NCBI GenBank assembly: GCA_022825855.1
Contig: JAJDWB010000002.1
Coordinates: forward strand, 124,001-188,000
Direction of reading: 5' to 3'
From: Dehalococcoidia bacterium
GTDB lineage: Bacteria > Chloroflexota > Dehalococcoidia > Bin125
DNA: 64,000 nt
Shown: positions 41,212 to 50,643 of the stretch, in pieces
Numbering within the stretch: the stretch's first letter is position 1
Layout of the letters: each line of letters begins with the position of its first letter
Made by a program: the position numbers and the translations under genes
The notes under the pieces: generated by a model
Database searches by the model: none
What the model was told of the DNA's origin: nothing
What the model saw: the letters and a program-made list of their open reading frames with translations, nothing else

Positions 41212-42783
41212 GTGAATACCGCCGATTTTCTCGAACTGTCTGCCGCCGTCGTGCCCGATCGGGCCGCGCTGATCTGCGAGGACACGGTCAAGACCTACGC
41301 CGACCTGCAGGCCGAGGTGACGCAACTGGGCAACGCCCTGCAGGGGCTGGGCCTGACCCGCGGCGACCACGTCGGCGTGATGTCGGTCAACTCGGCCGAG
41401 TACGTGGTCATCTACTACGCCTGCGCCAAAATCGGCGTGACCTTCGTGCCGCTCAACTACCGGGCCAAGCGCGAAGAGTTGACCTACATGATCAACACGG
41501 TCGAGGCCAAGACGATCTTCGTCTCCGACCGCTACCAGGACCTCGTACGGGCGATCAAGGACGACTGCCCGACGGTTCAGCACTACATCGCGCTCGAGCA
41601 CGATGTGCCGCTGGGCCAGACGCACTACCGCGACGTGATGGCCTCGGGCTCGGACGACTTCCTCTGGGCCGAGGTTGACGACAAGGACCCGACCGTGATC
41701 ATCTACACGTCGGGCACCACGGCGATGCCCAAGGGCGTGCAGGTCACTTACCAGGACCTGACGGTCTACGTGACGAATACGATGTCGCCCGCCGACCCCG
41801 AGGCTGCGCACGAAAAGACGCTGCTCTCGGTGCCGCTCTTCCACATTGCCGGGGCGACGACGATGGTTTCCTCGGTCTGGGGCGGCCGCACGCTGGTGAT
41901 CCTGCCGCAGTTCTCGCCGGCCGCTTGGATCGACGCGGTCGACGGGCATGGCATCACCCACTCGATGGTTGTGCCGACGATGCTCAAGCGGACGATGGAG
42001 GACGATCACTTCAGCGCCTTCAAGGGCGAGACGCTGCAACTGCTCACCTACGGCGCCGCGCCGATGCCTTACGACGTGATTCGCGCCGCGGTCGATGTCT
42101 TCCCCCAGAACGTCGGATTCATGAACGCCTACGGCCAGACCGAGTCGACCAGTTCGATCTCCTTCCTCGGTCCCGACGACCACCGGCTGGACGGATCGCC
42201 GGACGAGATCGCGGTCAAGGAGCACCGCCTGCGCTCGGTGGGCAAGGTCATGCCCGACATCGAGGTCTTGATCATGGATCCGTCCGACAACACGGTCGGG
42301 ACGGGCGAAGAGGGCGAGATCTGCGTGCGCGGCGACCGAATCATGGCCGGCTACTACAAGCAGGAGGAAGAGACCGCCTCGGCGATTCGCGACGGCATCC
42401 TGCACACCGGCGATGTGGGCTACCTCGACGACGAGGGCTACCTGTTCATCACCGGCCGGACCAAGGACTTGATCATCCGCGGCGGCGAGAACATCGCCCC
42501 GGGCGAGATCGAGCAGGTTCTGGAAGGCCATCCCGCCGTCGCCGAGGCTGCCGTGATCGGCGCGCCCGACCTGGAGTGGGGCGAGGTGGTCAAGGCCGTC
42601 GTGATTCTGCACGAGGGCCAGAGCCTGTCGCTGGAGGAGGCGGTCGACTACACGAAGAGCCAGCTCGCCAGCTACAAGGCTCCCAGCTATCTGGCGGTGG
42701 TCGATTCCCTGCCCCGCAATCACATGGGCAAGGTCCTCAAGAACGACCTGAGGAAGACGCACGGCGAGGCCAAGAACGGCTAG
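41212..42783 (+). CDS. AMP-dependent acyl-CoA synthetase
   Basis: A 523-residue adenylate-forming enzyme that activates a carboxylic acid with ATP and CoA. Characteristic motifs are YTSGTTAMPKGV (P-loop), MNAYGQTESTSSISFLG (A5), the HTGDVGYLDDEGYLFITGR stretch (A7-A8), DLIIRGGENIAPGEIEQVL and the catalytic Lys region PRNHMGKVLKNDL. The length is normal for medium or long-chain members. It starts at GTG 41212 with AAGGAG upstream. Neighbouring crotonases and the downstream Etf genes place it in fatty-acid type beta-oxidation. Confidence 0.88.
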   Translation: MNTADFLELSAAVVPDRAALICEDTVKTYADLQAEVTQLGNALQGLGLTRGDHVGVMSVNSAEYVVIYYACAKIGVTFVPLNYRAKREELTYMINTVEAKTIFVSDRYQDLVRAIKDDCPTVQHYIALEHDVPLGQTHYRDVMASGSDDFLWAEVDDKDPTVIIYTSGTTAMPKGVQVTYQDLTVYVTNTMSPADPEAAHEKTLLSVPLFHIAGATTMVSSVWGGRTLVILPQFSPAAWIDAVDGHGITHSMVVPTMLKRTMEDDHFSAFKGETLQLLTYGAAPMPYDVIRAAVDVFPQNVGFMNAYGQTESTSSISFLGPDDHRLDGSPDEIAVKEHRLRSVGKVMPDIEVLIMDPSDNTVGTGEEGEICVRGDRIMAGYYKQEEETASAIRDGILHTGDVGYLDDEGYLFITGRTKDLIIRGGENIAPGEIEQVLEGHPAVAEAAVIGAPDLEWGEVVKAVVILHEGQSLSLEEAVDYTKSQLASYKAPSYLAVVDSLPRNHMGKVLKNDLRKTHGEAKNG

Positions 42784-42892
42784 GACCGAGCTGCGGTCGC
42801 CGACCCTGCTCACTTCGTGAATTCGGCCGGATCCGCGGCATCGGCCGCTGGACCCTGGGAGTCCCTTGTCCGTCCTCGTTCACTCCACATGC

Positions 42893-42898
42893 GATAAT
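42893..42898 (+). promoter_or_regulatory. Possible -10 element upstream of etfD
   Basis: GATAAT lies 46 nt ahead of the etfD start in a 140-160 bp gap that could hold its promoter. TTGTCC is 21 bp upstream, which is too far for a good -35, so the call is weak. Confidence 0.25.
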
Positions 42899-42943
42899 GC
42901 GCCGACGACGTGTGTCGAATGATTGTCGGTTGGGGGTGCTGCG

Positions 42944-45193
42944 GTGACCAAGTCGGCGGTCAAGTCGGATTCGGACAAGCGGCGAACGGGAGCGACGTCG
43001 ACCGGCAAGCGCGTCTCGGCGCTGGCGATTCCCGCCTGGCTGCCACTGGGCGGCATTTTGCTCGTGTCGGGCGCCGAGACCGTCCGCGTGACCGGCGCGC
43101 ACCGCGAACTGTTCTTCAACATCGATCACTTCTGGGTCCTGTACATGCTGCTGCCGTTCGTGATCGGCATCATCCTCTACGGCCTGGTTCGGCGCTCTCG
43201 CGTCTGGCGGCTGGGGCAGCCGATTGTCAGCGGACAGATCACGCGCGAGTCCCTGCGCAGCGCCTTCGACGATCTGCCCGTCCGCCTGGGACGGCTGGTC
43301 AAGGGCGGCGGCGGCACCGAGCGAGTGCTGCGCGACCCGTACTCGGGCGTGATGCACCTCTGCATCATGTCCTCAATGATCGTCCTGTTCCTGGTCACGG
43401 CGCTGCTGGCGATTGACGACTACATCCCGGTCGAGATCCTCGTCGGCCCGCGCTACCTGGGCTATTCGCTGGTGGCGGACATCTTTGGCCTGGTCGGCAT
43501 CATTGGTGTGGCGATGGCCGTCGCCCACCGCTGGGTCCGGCCGCGCACCGCCTGGCTGCCGACGTGGGAGGACTGGCTGATCCTGGGCGGTCTGGGCATG
43601 CTGCTGATCACCGGCTTCATCGTTGAGGGTCTGCGCATCCACACCTCCGAGATCGACGTCAACCCTGAGTGGTCGTACTGGTCGCCGGTCGGCTATGTCG
43701 TGGCGCTGATGTTCTCGGGGGTCAAGATCTCGGCCGCGCTCGACATCCACACAACGTTCTGGTGGATCCACATGATCGGCGCGCTCTCGTGGATCTCGCT
43801 GCTCGGCTACTCCAAGCTCAACCACCTGGTGCTCGCGCCCGCCAACGCCTTCCTCAAGCGCACCTCTGCGCCGGGCAAGCTCGACATGATCGAGAACATC
43901 GAGCAACAGGAGCACTTCGGCGTCTCGCAGCTCGAGCATTTCTCGATGAAGCAGCTCTTCGAGCTCGACGTCTGCGTGCGCTGCGGTCGCTGCACCGACA
44001 ACTGTCCGGCCGACATCGCCGGTCAGCCGCTGTCGCCGATGCACATCATCCAGGACCTCAAGTCCTACGCCACGGCGGTCGGCGAGCGTAAGGTTGCCAA
44101 CCTCGTCCAGGGCCACGATCTCAACTTCGGCCTCGACGACGAGGCGCCGATGGTCGGCGGCGTGGTCCGTGACGAGTCGCTCTGGGCCTGCCGCACCTGC
44201 GGCGCCTGCGTCGAGGCCTGTCCCGTGTTCATCGAGCACGTACCGACAATCGTCGACATGCGCCGCTCGCTGGTGATGGAAGAAGCGCGCATGCCCGACA
44301 CGGTCCAGGGCACGCTCGAGACCCTGGAACGTCAGGGACACCCGTGGCGCGGCACGCCCTACACCCGCGACTCGTGGATGGAAGGTATCGAGGACCAGGT
44401 GCCCGAGTGGACCGGGGAGCAGGACTACCTGTACTTCGTCGGCTGCACCGGCGCGTTCGTCGACCGGGCGCAGGAAATCACCCGCTCGGTCGTCTCGCTG
44501 CTGCGCGAGGCCGACGTCTCATTCGGCGTAATCAAGGGCATGGAGTCCTGCAACGGCGACCCGGCCCGACGGTTGGGCCATGAGTACCTCTACCAGATTC
44601 TCGCCGAGGGACTGATCGAGCTGTTCAACGAGACTGGGGTCAACGACGAACAGAAGACGGTCATCACCCACTGCCCGCACTGCTTCAACACGTTCCTCAA
44701 CGAGTACCCCGATATGGGCGCGAAGTTCCAGGTGATTCACCACACGCAGCTCCTGGAGCAGTTGGTCGACGCGGGACGACTCGTCCCGCGCGGCGACGGT
44801 CCGGAGCAGACCATCACCTACCACGACAGTTGCTACCTGGGCCGCCACAACGACATTTTCGAGGCGCCGCGGCGAATCCTCGAGCAGGTACCGAACGTCA
44901 CGCTGATCGAAATGCCGCGCAACCGTGAGCAGGGCCTCTGCTGCGGCGCCGGCGGCGGCAACATGTGGATGGAAGAGCAGGGGAAGAGCCGCGTCAACGA
45001 GGTGCGGGTCGAGGAAGCGGTCGCGACCGGCGCCGAGTCGGCCTGCACGGCCTGCCCCTTTTGTGTCCAGATGTTCGATTCCGGGATCGGCACCGTCCAG
45101 CTCGACGTCGAAGACGACGACAAGCTCAAGGTGCTGGACGTGGCGGAGTTACTGCAGGCGGCCGCGGTTTCCGAGGGACAGTCAGATGCCTAG
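42944..45193 (+). CDS. etfD: Membrane Fe-S ETF:quinone oxidoreductase (EtfD/HdrD-like)
   Basis: A 749-residue membrane protein that would pass electrons from reduced EtfBA to menaquinone. The N-terminal half has about six membrane segments (roughly residues 30-50, 65-85, 145-165, 185-205, 225-245 and 260-300) resembling the NarI/haem-b module. Then come two [4Fe-4S] motifs, CVRCGRCTDNCP and CRTCGACVEACP, and two CCG-type domains (VGCTGAF with MESCNGDPARR; HDSCYLGRHND with GLCCGAGGG). The pattern matches the EtfD (EMO) protein of Mycobacterium and syntrophs. GTG 42944 is the likely start; the frame opens to TTG 42923. EtfB and EtfA follow downstream. Confidence 0.85.
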   Translation: MTKSAVKSDSDKRRTGATSTGKRVSALAIPAWLPLGGILLVSGAETVRVTGAHRELFFNIDHFWVLYMLLPFVIGIILYGLVRRSRVWRLGQPIVSGQITRESLRSAFDDLPVRLGRLVKGGGGTERVLRDPYSGVMHLCIMSSMIVLFLVTALLAIDDYIPVEILVGPRYLGYSLVADIFGLVGIIGVAMAVAHRWVRPRTAWLPTWEDWLILGGLGMLLITGFIVEGLRIHTSEIDVNPEWSYWSPVGYVVALMFSGVKISAALDIHTTFWWIHMIGALSWISLLGYSKLNHLVLAPANAFLKRTSAPGKLDMIENIEQQEHFGVSQLEHFSMKQLFELDVCVRCGRCTDNCPADIAGQPLSPMHIIQDLKSYATAVGERKVANLVQGHDLNFGLDDEAPMVGGVVRDESLWACRTCGACVEACPVFIEHVPTIVDMRRSLVMEEARMPDTVQGTLETLERQGHPWRGTPYTRDSWMEGIEDQVPEWTGEQDYLYFVGCTGAFVDRAQEITRSVVSLLREADVSFGVIKGMESCNGDPARRLGHEYLYQILAEGLIELFNETGVNDEQKTVITHCPHCFNTFLNEYPDMGAKFQVIHHTQLLEQLVDAGRLVPRGDGPEQTITYHDSCYLGRHNDIFEAPRRILEQVPNVTLIEMPRNREQGLCCGAGGGNMWMEEQGKSRVNEVRVEEAVATGAESACTACPFCVQMFDSGIGTVQLDVEDDDKLKVLDVAELLQAAAVSEGQSDA

Positions 45194-45213
45194 ACTGGAA
45201 CGCGGGTCTCCGA

Positions 45214-45522
45214 ATGTCATCACCTGAACCCGAACCGACCGCGCGCGAGATTGCGCAACGAACCCGCTCGCGATTGCCCAGTTCGCAGACCGGCAATGAG
45301 CGGCGCATCTCAGATGCGCTCGTTGACGCCCTCGCCCCCGAACTCCACTCCCTCCATCGCCGCATTGGCGGAGTCGAGCAACGCTTAAGTGAACGCATGG
45401 ACGGACTCGATGCGAAGATTGATCGCCTGGGAGAACACGTGATCAATCGGCTCGGCGACATGGACGCCAAGCTTGACCGGCTGTTGAGCAGAACTGACAA
45501 CGGTCAAACCCCGAGCGGCTGA
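45214..45522 (+). CDS. Small coiled-coil protein between etfD and etfB
   Basis: A 102-residue hydrophilic protein. The C-terminal two-thirds (ALAPELHSLHRRIGGVEQRLSERMDGLDAKIDRLGEHVINRLGDMDAKLDRLL) shows heptad-like Leu/Ile spacing, so it is probably an oligomerising coiled coil. The N-terminus is Pro/Glu/Thr-rich. It lies 20 bp after etfD. No family or enzyme motif is recognised; coding status rests on position and composition. Confidence 0.45.
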   Translation: MSSPEPEPTAREIAQRTRSRLPSSQTGNERRISDALVDALAPELHSLHRRIGGVEQRLSERMDGLDAKIDRLGEHVINRLGDMDAKLDRLLSRTDNGQTPSG

Positions 45523-45672
45523 AAGATTGACACGCCAACCCGTGCCATTCTGTATCCCATCTGACTGCCCGACTACCGTCAGCGCGACAGAATAACCAAT
45601 TGGACGCGCGACCAGATTCCCGTCCGACTGAGACCGCTGCGAACACCACATTCCAGTCAGCAAGGAACCCGA

Positions 45673-46476
45673 ATGGATGTCATCGTCTGCGTGAAGCAGA
45701 TTCCCGACCCCGAGACGCCCGCCGCCGCCTTCAAGGTCGACGAGCAGGCCATGCAAGTGCTGCCCGCCCAGGGCATCTCGCCTGTGATCTCCCCCTTCGA
45801 CGCCCAGGCGGTCGAAGCGGCTCTGCGGATCAAGGACGCCTCCGGCGAGGGCAGCGTCAACATCATCTCGCTCGGACCAGACTCGGCCCGCGACGCGATC
45901 AAGCACTCGCTCGCCATGGGCGCCGACGAGGGCTACCACCTCAAGGACGACGCTTTCGACGGTGGCGATGCCTGGACCACCGCGCTGGCGCTGTCCAAGG
46001 CGATCCAGCACCTCGGCGTTCCCGACGTGCTGATCTTCGGCCGCCAGGCCGCCGACTGGGACCAGGGCACCGTGGGCAGCATCGTTGCCGAGCTGCTCGA
46101 CCTGCCCTCGGCCACTGTCTTGCGCGCAGTCGAGTTGAGCGACGGCGGCATCACCGTCTCGCGTGTTGTCGCCGACGGCTTCGAGAACATCGACCTGCCG
46201 ACACCCTGCGTCTTGACCATCTCCAACGAGTTCGGCGACCCGCGCTACCCGCAGCTCCGCCAGATCATGCAGGCGGCGCGCAAGCAGGTCACTGAGCTGA
46301 CTGCAGCAGATCTCGGCCTCGATGCTTCCGAGGTGGGCTCGGCCGGCGCGCGCGTGCAGATGCACTCCCTCTTCCAGCCGACCAGCGACGTCGAAGTCGA
46401 GATCATCGAGGGCGACACGCCCGAGGAAAAGGCCGCCGGCCTGGTCAACGCCCTCCGCGAAGCGAAAATTCTCTAG
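45673..46476 (+). CDS. etfB: Electron transfer flavoprotein beta subunit
   Basis: A 267-residue small subunit of ETF, which accepts electrons from acyl-CoA dehydrogenases. It begins MDVIVCVKQIPDPETPAAAFKVD as usual, and has ISPFDAQAVEAALRIKD, FGRQAADWDQGTVGSIVAELL and the NP-type segment EFGDPRYPQLRQIMQA. AAGGAA lies upstream of ATG 45673. Together with EtfA and EtfD it forms an electron route from beta-oxidation to the quinone pool. Confidence 0.92.
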   Translation: MDVIVCVKQIPDPETPAAAFKVDEQAMQVLPAQGISPVISPFDAQAVEAALRIKDASGEGSVNIISLGPDSARDAIKHSLAMGADEGYHLKDDAFDGGDAWTTALALSKAIQHLGVPDVLIFGRQAADWDQGTVGSIVAELLDLPSATVLRAVELSDGGITVSRVVADGFENIDLPTPCVLTISNEFGDPRYPQLRQIMQAARKQVTELTAADLGLDASEVGSAGARVQMHSLFQPTSDVEVEIIEGDTPEEKAAGLVNALREAKIL

Positions 46477-46488
46477 TCAGCTCGGTTT

Positions 46489-46506
46489 TTCCCGCAGACG
46501 CGGGAA
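46489..46506. repeat. Hairpin between etfB and etfA
   Basis: TTCCCGC and GCGGGAA form a perfect 7-bp stem with the loop AGAC, 13 nt after the etfB stop. It resembles the GTCATTCCCGCG-type hairpins frequent in bacterial spacers and may tune the etfB/etfA mRNA ratio. Confidence 0.5.
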
Positions 46507-46537
46507 TCTCGCGCCCTCACCTGTAAGGAACCTGACC

Positions 46538-47512
46538 ATGGCCTCCATCCTCGTCATTGGCGAAGCCGACGACAGCGGCCTGACCGCTCCCACGCTTGAG
46601 TTGCTTGGCGCGGCCTCGCGCCTGAGCGGCGAACTCGGCGGCGGTGTTGCGCTCGCCCTGATCGGCTCCGGCCTCGCCGACGCCGCAGCGGCCGCCGGAC
46701 CGGCCGGCGCCGACACCGTCTACAGCGCCGACGCCGCGTCGCTTGCCGACTATCAGACCGAGAGCTATCTGCCCGTCGCGCAAGGCATCGTCGAGCAGGA
46801 CTCGCCCGCCGTGGTCCTGATGTCGCAGTCCAGCATCGGCCGCGATCTCGCCCCGCGCCTGGCCACCCGGCTCGGCTCGGCCGCGATCATGGACGCCCTC
46901 GGCCTCGAGGTCGACGCCGGCAGAATCAAGGCCACGCGAAGCTGCTACGGCGGCAACGCCCGACAGGTCGTCACCGTCCAAACCGACCCGCAGGTGATTA
47001 CCGTGCGGCCCAAGTCGCAGGACCCGCTGGAGGCCGATGCCTCCCGTTCCGCCGACGTGGTCTCCGTTGATGTCGCCGAACCGACGCTGCGCGCTCGCAC
47101 GACGGGCAAGGAGCAGGCCGAGTCGGACGGCATCCGCCTGGAAGACGCCGAGATCGTCGTCTCCGGCGGCCGCGGTCTCGGTGGACCCGAAGCCTTCGCC
47201 GACCTCGAGCGCCTGGCCGATGTGCTCACCGCCGCGGTTGGCTCGTCGCGCGCCGCCTGCGACCTCGGTTGGTATCCGCCCTCGCAGCAGGTCGGCCTGA
47301 CCGGCACGGTCGTCTCGCCGACGCTCTACGTCGCGATCGCCATCTCGGGCGCCAGCCAGCACATGGCGGGCTGCGGCGGCTCGAAGAACATCGTCGCGAT
47401 CAACAAGGATCCCGACGCGCCGATCTTCAGCTTCTCCCGATTCGGCATCGTCGACGACTACAAGAAGGTCCTGCCGGCGCTCGAATCTGCCTTCGCGCAG
47501 GCCATGCAGTAG
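46538..47512 (+). CDS. etfA: Electron transfer flavoprotein alpha subunit
   Basis: A 324-residue FAD-carrying subunit of ETF. The C-terminal FAD domain is typical: [82 protein letters not shown]. The N-terminal domain has [28 protein letters not shown] lies upstream of ATG 46538, 61 bp after etfB and beyond the hairpin. Confidence 0.93.
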   Translation: MASILVIGEADDSGLTAPTLELLGAASRLSGELGGGVALALIGSGLADAAAAAGPAGADTVYSADAASLADYQTESYLPVAQGIVEQDSPAVVLMSQSSIGRDLAPRLATRLGSAAIMDALGLEVDAGRIKATRSCYGGNARQVVTVQTDPQVITVRPKSQDPLEADASRSADVVSVDVAEPTLRARTTGKEQAESDGIRLEDAEIVVSGGRGLGGPEAFADLERLADVLTAAVGSSRAACDLGWYPPSQQVGLTGTVVSPTLYVAIAISGASQHMAGCGGSKNIVAINKDPDAPIFSFSRFGIVDDYKKVLPALESAFAQAMQ

Positions 47513-47581
47513 CCGCGCCGCAGATCCGGTAGGGATCGCCGTTCGGCAGTCGGAGGCCTTGGATTCGGGGTCGGATCGCGG

Positions 47582-48061
47582 TTATAGCCCGCGGGTCTTG
47601 CGCCAGCTTCGAATCTGGCCGGCGTGTTCGAGATCGTGCTCGATCAGACCGTCCAGCATCTCGTTGACCGAGATCGCCATCTCGTCGACCCGCAGCGACT
47701 TCTGATCGCGCTCTTCATCGGTCATCTGGCTGACCCGAGCGGCCACGCTCTCGCGAATCGTGCTCAGCATGCTCAGCAGTTCGTCGATCGGCCGCTGGGT
47801 CCAGTCGCCCGGCGCGGCGTCGTTGATCTCGCGCTCCGACGGGAATGGACCCAGGGCCATGCCCGCGGCCGAGCGCTCCAGCGCGTTGGCCACCCAGGCG
47901 TCCCAACCGACGAGATGGGCGAGGCAGTCCCGCACGCTCCAGTCGCCGATCACATTGGGGATGTCGAATGCCTCCGCCGCCAGCCCCTCAACTGCCTCCA
48001 GGAGACAGGTGCGGCCGTCCGTGCAATCGGTCGTGTCGGACTTGGCGTCGGCTACAACCAT
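47582..48061 (-). CDS. DinB/mycothiol-S-transferase-fold protein
   Basis: A 159-residue four-helix-bundle protein of the DinB superfamily. DWSVRDCLAHLVGWDAWV carries the first metal-type His, and LDGLIEHDLEHAGQIRSW the other two, so a three-His metal site is plausible. The family includes thiol-dependent S-transferases and maleylpyruvate isomerase-like enzymes; the substrate is unknown. GAGGAG lies upstream of ATG 48061. It is convergent with etfA. Confidence 0.75.
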   Translation of the reverse strand: MVVADAKSDTTDCTDGRTCLLEAVEGLAAEAFDIPNVIGDWSVRDCLAHLVGWDAWVANALERSAAGMALGPFPSEREINDAAPGDWTQRPIDELLSMLSTIRESVAARVSQMTDEERDQKSLRVDEMAISVNEMLDGLIEHDLEHAGQIRSWRKTRGL

Positions 48062-48469
48062 CAAGGACTCCTCACGGATTCTGAAGAGGCGCAGGCAACG
48101 TCAGGGTTCGCCGTGCGCGGTGGTTGTGCGCGGCGCGGGCTGGGCGCCCCTGCCGCACGGAAGATTCGGTACATCAACGCGGACGCAGCCAGGAAGTCCT
48201 TGCCACGCCCGCCGTACTCGGTGATTCCTCGTTAACCTAGCAATCTGGTCAGCGCCTGCCTGCTGACTGGGATACAGAGGCCGTCCCCGCCGTTCGGTCC
48301 CGTCTCGCGGCACAGGCCGCCTGTTGGTTGACCGGCCTGAGGCACGGGAATAGCCTGTTGACTCAGCGTGCGTTCGTGCGGCCAGTTGCCTCGTCCCTTC
48401 GTTCCGGCAGTTGGTGAGCCGACCCCAGGACGGCGCGACAGCAACAGGATGCGGGGACGCGGGCCCAAT
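48062..48469. other. Intergenic stretch with a coaE promoter candidate
   Basis: No gene is supported here: short open frames lack ribosome sites and are not family-like, and no tRNA cloverleaf elements are seen. The stretch includes the DinB-fold gene's leader on the minus strand and a TTGACC/TAGCCT pair annotated separately. Confidence 0.5.
48328..48356 (+). promoter_or_regulatory. Promoter candidate for coaE
   Basis: TTGACC (48328-48333) and TAGCCT (48351-48356) are separated by 17 bp. The -35 is good, the -10 is weak. Transcription would begin about 100 nt ahead of coaE. Confidence 0.35.
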
Positions 48470-49066
48470 ATGCGCTCTATCGGACTCACCGGCGGGATTG
48501 CCTCGGGCAAGTCGACCGTCGTCAATCAACTGCGCGAACTCGGCGCAGCCACGATCGACGCGGACCTGCTTGGCCATCAGACCTACGAACCGGGCACCGA
48601 GACGTTCAAGCAGGTCGTGGCCGCCTTCGGCGACGACCTCGTGGCCGAGGACGGCACGATCGATCGCTCCAAGCTCGGTCCCAAGGTCTTCGGACATCCC
48701 GACGGAATGAAGCGCCTGACCGACATCGTCTGGCCCGGCATCCGCGCCCTGGCCGAGGCCGAGCTCGCACGACTCGATGCCGCCGGCACGGAGGTCGCCG
48801 TGCTTGAGGCCGCCGTCATGATCGAAGCGGGCTGGCAAGACCTCGTTGACGAGGTCTGGGTCGTCGCCGTCAGCCGCGATACCGCACGCGAGCGGCTGAT
48901 GGCCCGCAACAACTTCTCCGCCGAGGAGGCGGACAAGCGAATCGACTCGCAGATCACCAACGACGAGCGGCTCAAGCACGCTGACGTGGTGATCTCCAAT
49001 GACTGCAGCATGGAGGACGCGTCCGCGCGCGTCGACCGCGCCTGGGCCGGCATGCAGTCCGCCTAG
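48470..49066 (+). CDS. coaE: Dephospho-CoA kinase
   Basis: Phosphorylates dephospho-CoA at the ribose 3'-hydroxyl in the last step of CoA synthesis. The 198-residue protein has the P-loop GGIASGKST at residues 8-16, the DADLLGHQTYEPG substrate segment and the typical RLTDIVWPGI, EAAVMIEAGW and VDEVWVVAVSRDTARERLMARN stretches. ATG 48470 gives the family N-terminus (MRSIGLTGG); the frame is open upstream. Confidence 0.92.
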   Translation: MRSIGLTGGIASGKSTVVNQLRELGAATIDADLLGHQTYEPGTETFKQVVAAFGDDLVAEDGTIDRSKLGPKVFGHPDGMKRLTDIVWPGIRALAEAELARLDAAGTEVAVLEAAVMIEAGWQDLVDEVWVVAVSRDTARERLMARNNFSAEEADKRIDSQITNDERLKHADVVISNDCSMEDASARVDRAWAGMQSA

Positions 49067-49144
49067 CGACCAGAAACCAGGGAACGCCAGCACAGTTCGT
49101 ACACACACTTGTCGCAACTGAGCGACAGAGCGGGAGAGCGTTTG

Positions 49145-50041
49145 ATGACCACTGCCACCGAACCGATTACCGAATACCGGAGTTGGGCCGTCGAGGAGTT
49201 CCGGCTCGAAGAGGAACCCTACTACGTCCCCGTGGCCGACGAAGTCGAAGTCTTCCAGGCCGCCTGGAACAGCAAGATTCCCGTCCTGCTCAAGGGACCG
49301 ACCGGCTGCGGTAAGACCCGGTTCGTCGAGTACATGGCCTATCACCTCAACCGCCCGCTGGCGGTCGTGCGCGACGGCAAGACCGAGATCGAGGACGAGT
49401 CCAATCTGCCGCTCGTCACGGTCGCCTGCCACGAGGACCTGACCGCCTCCGACCTCGTCGGCCGCTATCTGCTCGAGGGCAACGAGACCGTCTGGATTGA
49501 CGGCCCGCTGACCCGGGCGGTCAAGGCCGGCGCGATCTGCTACCTGGACGAGGTGGTCGAGGCGCGCAAGGACACGACCGTCCTGATCCACCCGCTGACC
49601 GACCACCGCCGCATTTTGCCGGTCGAGAAGAAGTCGCAGCTGCTCCAGGCGCGCGACGGCTTCCTGCTCGTGATCTCCTTCAACCCCGGTTACCAGTCGG
49701 CGCTCAAGGACCTCAAGCAGTCGACTCGCCAGCGCTTCGTCGCGGTCGAGTTCGATTATCCGCCGCGGGAGACCGAGGCCGAGATCGTCCAGCACGAGTC
49801 GGGCTGCGACTACGACGTCGCCCTCAACCTGGCCAAGATGGCCGAGAAGATCCGCAACCTGCGGGAGCACGGCCTGGCCGAAGGCGCATCGACCCGACTG
49901 CTGATCTACGCCGGCCGGATGATCGCCGAGGGCGTCTCCCCGCGGCGCGCCTGCCAGGTCTCCATTGTCTGGCCGCTGACCGACGACGGCGAGGTCCAGC
50001 GCTCGATCGAGGAAGTCGTTTCCTCCATCTTCGAGGACTAG
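49145..50041 (+). CDS. MoxR/CbbQ-type AAA+ ATPase
   Basis: A 298-residue AAA+ ATPase of the CbbQ/NorQ/NirQ group. Walker A is GPTGCGKT at residues 51-58, Walker B ICYLDEV at 131-137, and later come [15 protein letters not shown] and [15 protein letters not shown]. Such ATPases work with a VWA-domain partner (CbbO, NorD) to remodel or load metal into client enzymes such as Rubisco or nitric oxide reductase. The VWA partner is encoded about 0.7 kb downstream. GGAGAGCG lies ahead of ATG 49145. No Rubisco or reductase client is in the window. Confidence 0.85.
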   Translation: MTTATEPITEYRSWAVEEFRLEEEPYYVPVADEVEVFQAAWNSKIPVLLKGPTGCGKTRFVEYMAYHLNRPLAVVRDGKTEIEDESNLPLVTVACHEDLTASDLVGRYLLEGNETVWIDGPLTRAVKAGAICYLDEVVEARKDTTVLIHPLTDHRRILPVEKKSQLLQARDGFLLVISFNPGYQSALKDLKQSTRQRFVAVEFDYPPRETEAEIVQHESGCDYDVALNLAKMAEKIRNLREHGLAEGASTRLLIYAGRMIAEGVSPRRACQVSIVWPLTDDGEVQRSIEEVVSSIFED

Positions 50042-50059
50042 AACCGGACCCAACTCCCT

Positions 50060-50635
50060 GTGCGGATTGGCATCGTCTCGGACATCCACTGCAACGCGGC
50101 TGCGCTCGATCGCGCCGTGGAGCAGATGGGCGAGATCGACGAGCTGCTCTGCGCCGGCGACGCCTGCTACCAGTACCGCTTCTCGAACGAGGTCGCCGAG
50201 CGGATCAAGCGGTACGGCGGCCGCTACGTGCTGGGCAACCATGAAGAGATCCTGCTCTCCGAGGCCGGCGCGCGGGCCCAGGCATCGCCCAGCGTGGACC
50301 GGTCCTTGCTCGACTGGACCCGCGAGCAGCCGCACCTGATCCGCACCGAGATCGGCGCGAAGAAGCTGCTGATGTTCCATGCGACGCCCTGGGCGCCGTA
50401 CCGCGACTACCTGTTTCCGCACGATCCGCAGCTGCAGCGGGTCGCCGAGGAAGACGCCGACTTCATCATCTACGGCCACACCCACGCGCCGCTGGTCAAG
50501 CGGATCGGCGGCGCGCTGATCGTCAACCCCGGCTCGGCCGGCGAAATGCGCGGGACCGACCAGGTCCTGACCTATGCTGTGCTTGATACGTCCGACGATC
50601 ACGCCGAGATCCACGAGATCCGCTTGACGCAGTGA
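50060..50635 (+). CDS. Metallophosphoesterase, YfcE/MJ0936-like
   Basis: A 191-residue calcineurin-type phosphodiesterase. The metal-binding motifs are all present: SDIHCN (Asp8, His10), CAGDA, GNHEE, an isolated His in MFHATPW and GHTHAP near the end. The compact size suits the YfcE/MJ0936 group, active on phosphodiesters. It starts at GTG 50060, 18 bp after the AAA+ gene, and precedes the VWA gene by about 100 bp that contain a hairpin repeat. Its presence between the two partner genes is unusual. Confidence 0.85.
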   Translation: MRIGIVSDIHCNAAALDRAVEQMGEIDELLCAGDACYQYRFSNEVAERIKRYGGRYVLGNHEEILLSEAGARAQASPSVDRSLLDWTREQPHLIRTEIGAKKLLMFHATPWAPYRDYLFPHDPQLQRVAEEDADFIIYGHTHAPLVKRIGGALIVNPGSAGEMRGTDQVLTYAVLDTSDDHAEIHEIRLTQ

Positions 50636-50643
50636 GAATTGCT

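Noticed and set aside
40234-42813. 859-residue open frame on the minus strand
   Set aside because: It lies opposite the crotonase and acyl-CoA synthetase genes, has the biased His/Arg/Val-rich composition of an antisense shadow in high-GC DNA and shows no domain.
48062-48469. tRNA or small RNA gene in the spacer before coaE
   Set aside because: No T-loop consensus (GGTTCRA), acceptor pairing or cloverleaf could be found; only a weak promoter pair was supported.
48101-50614. 837-residue open frame on the minus strand
   Set aside because: It is antisense to coaE, the AAA+ ATPase and the phosphoesterase, all of which have clear motifs; the frame is a GC shadow.
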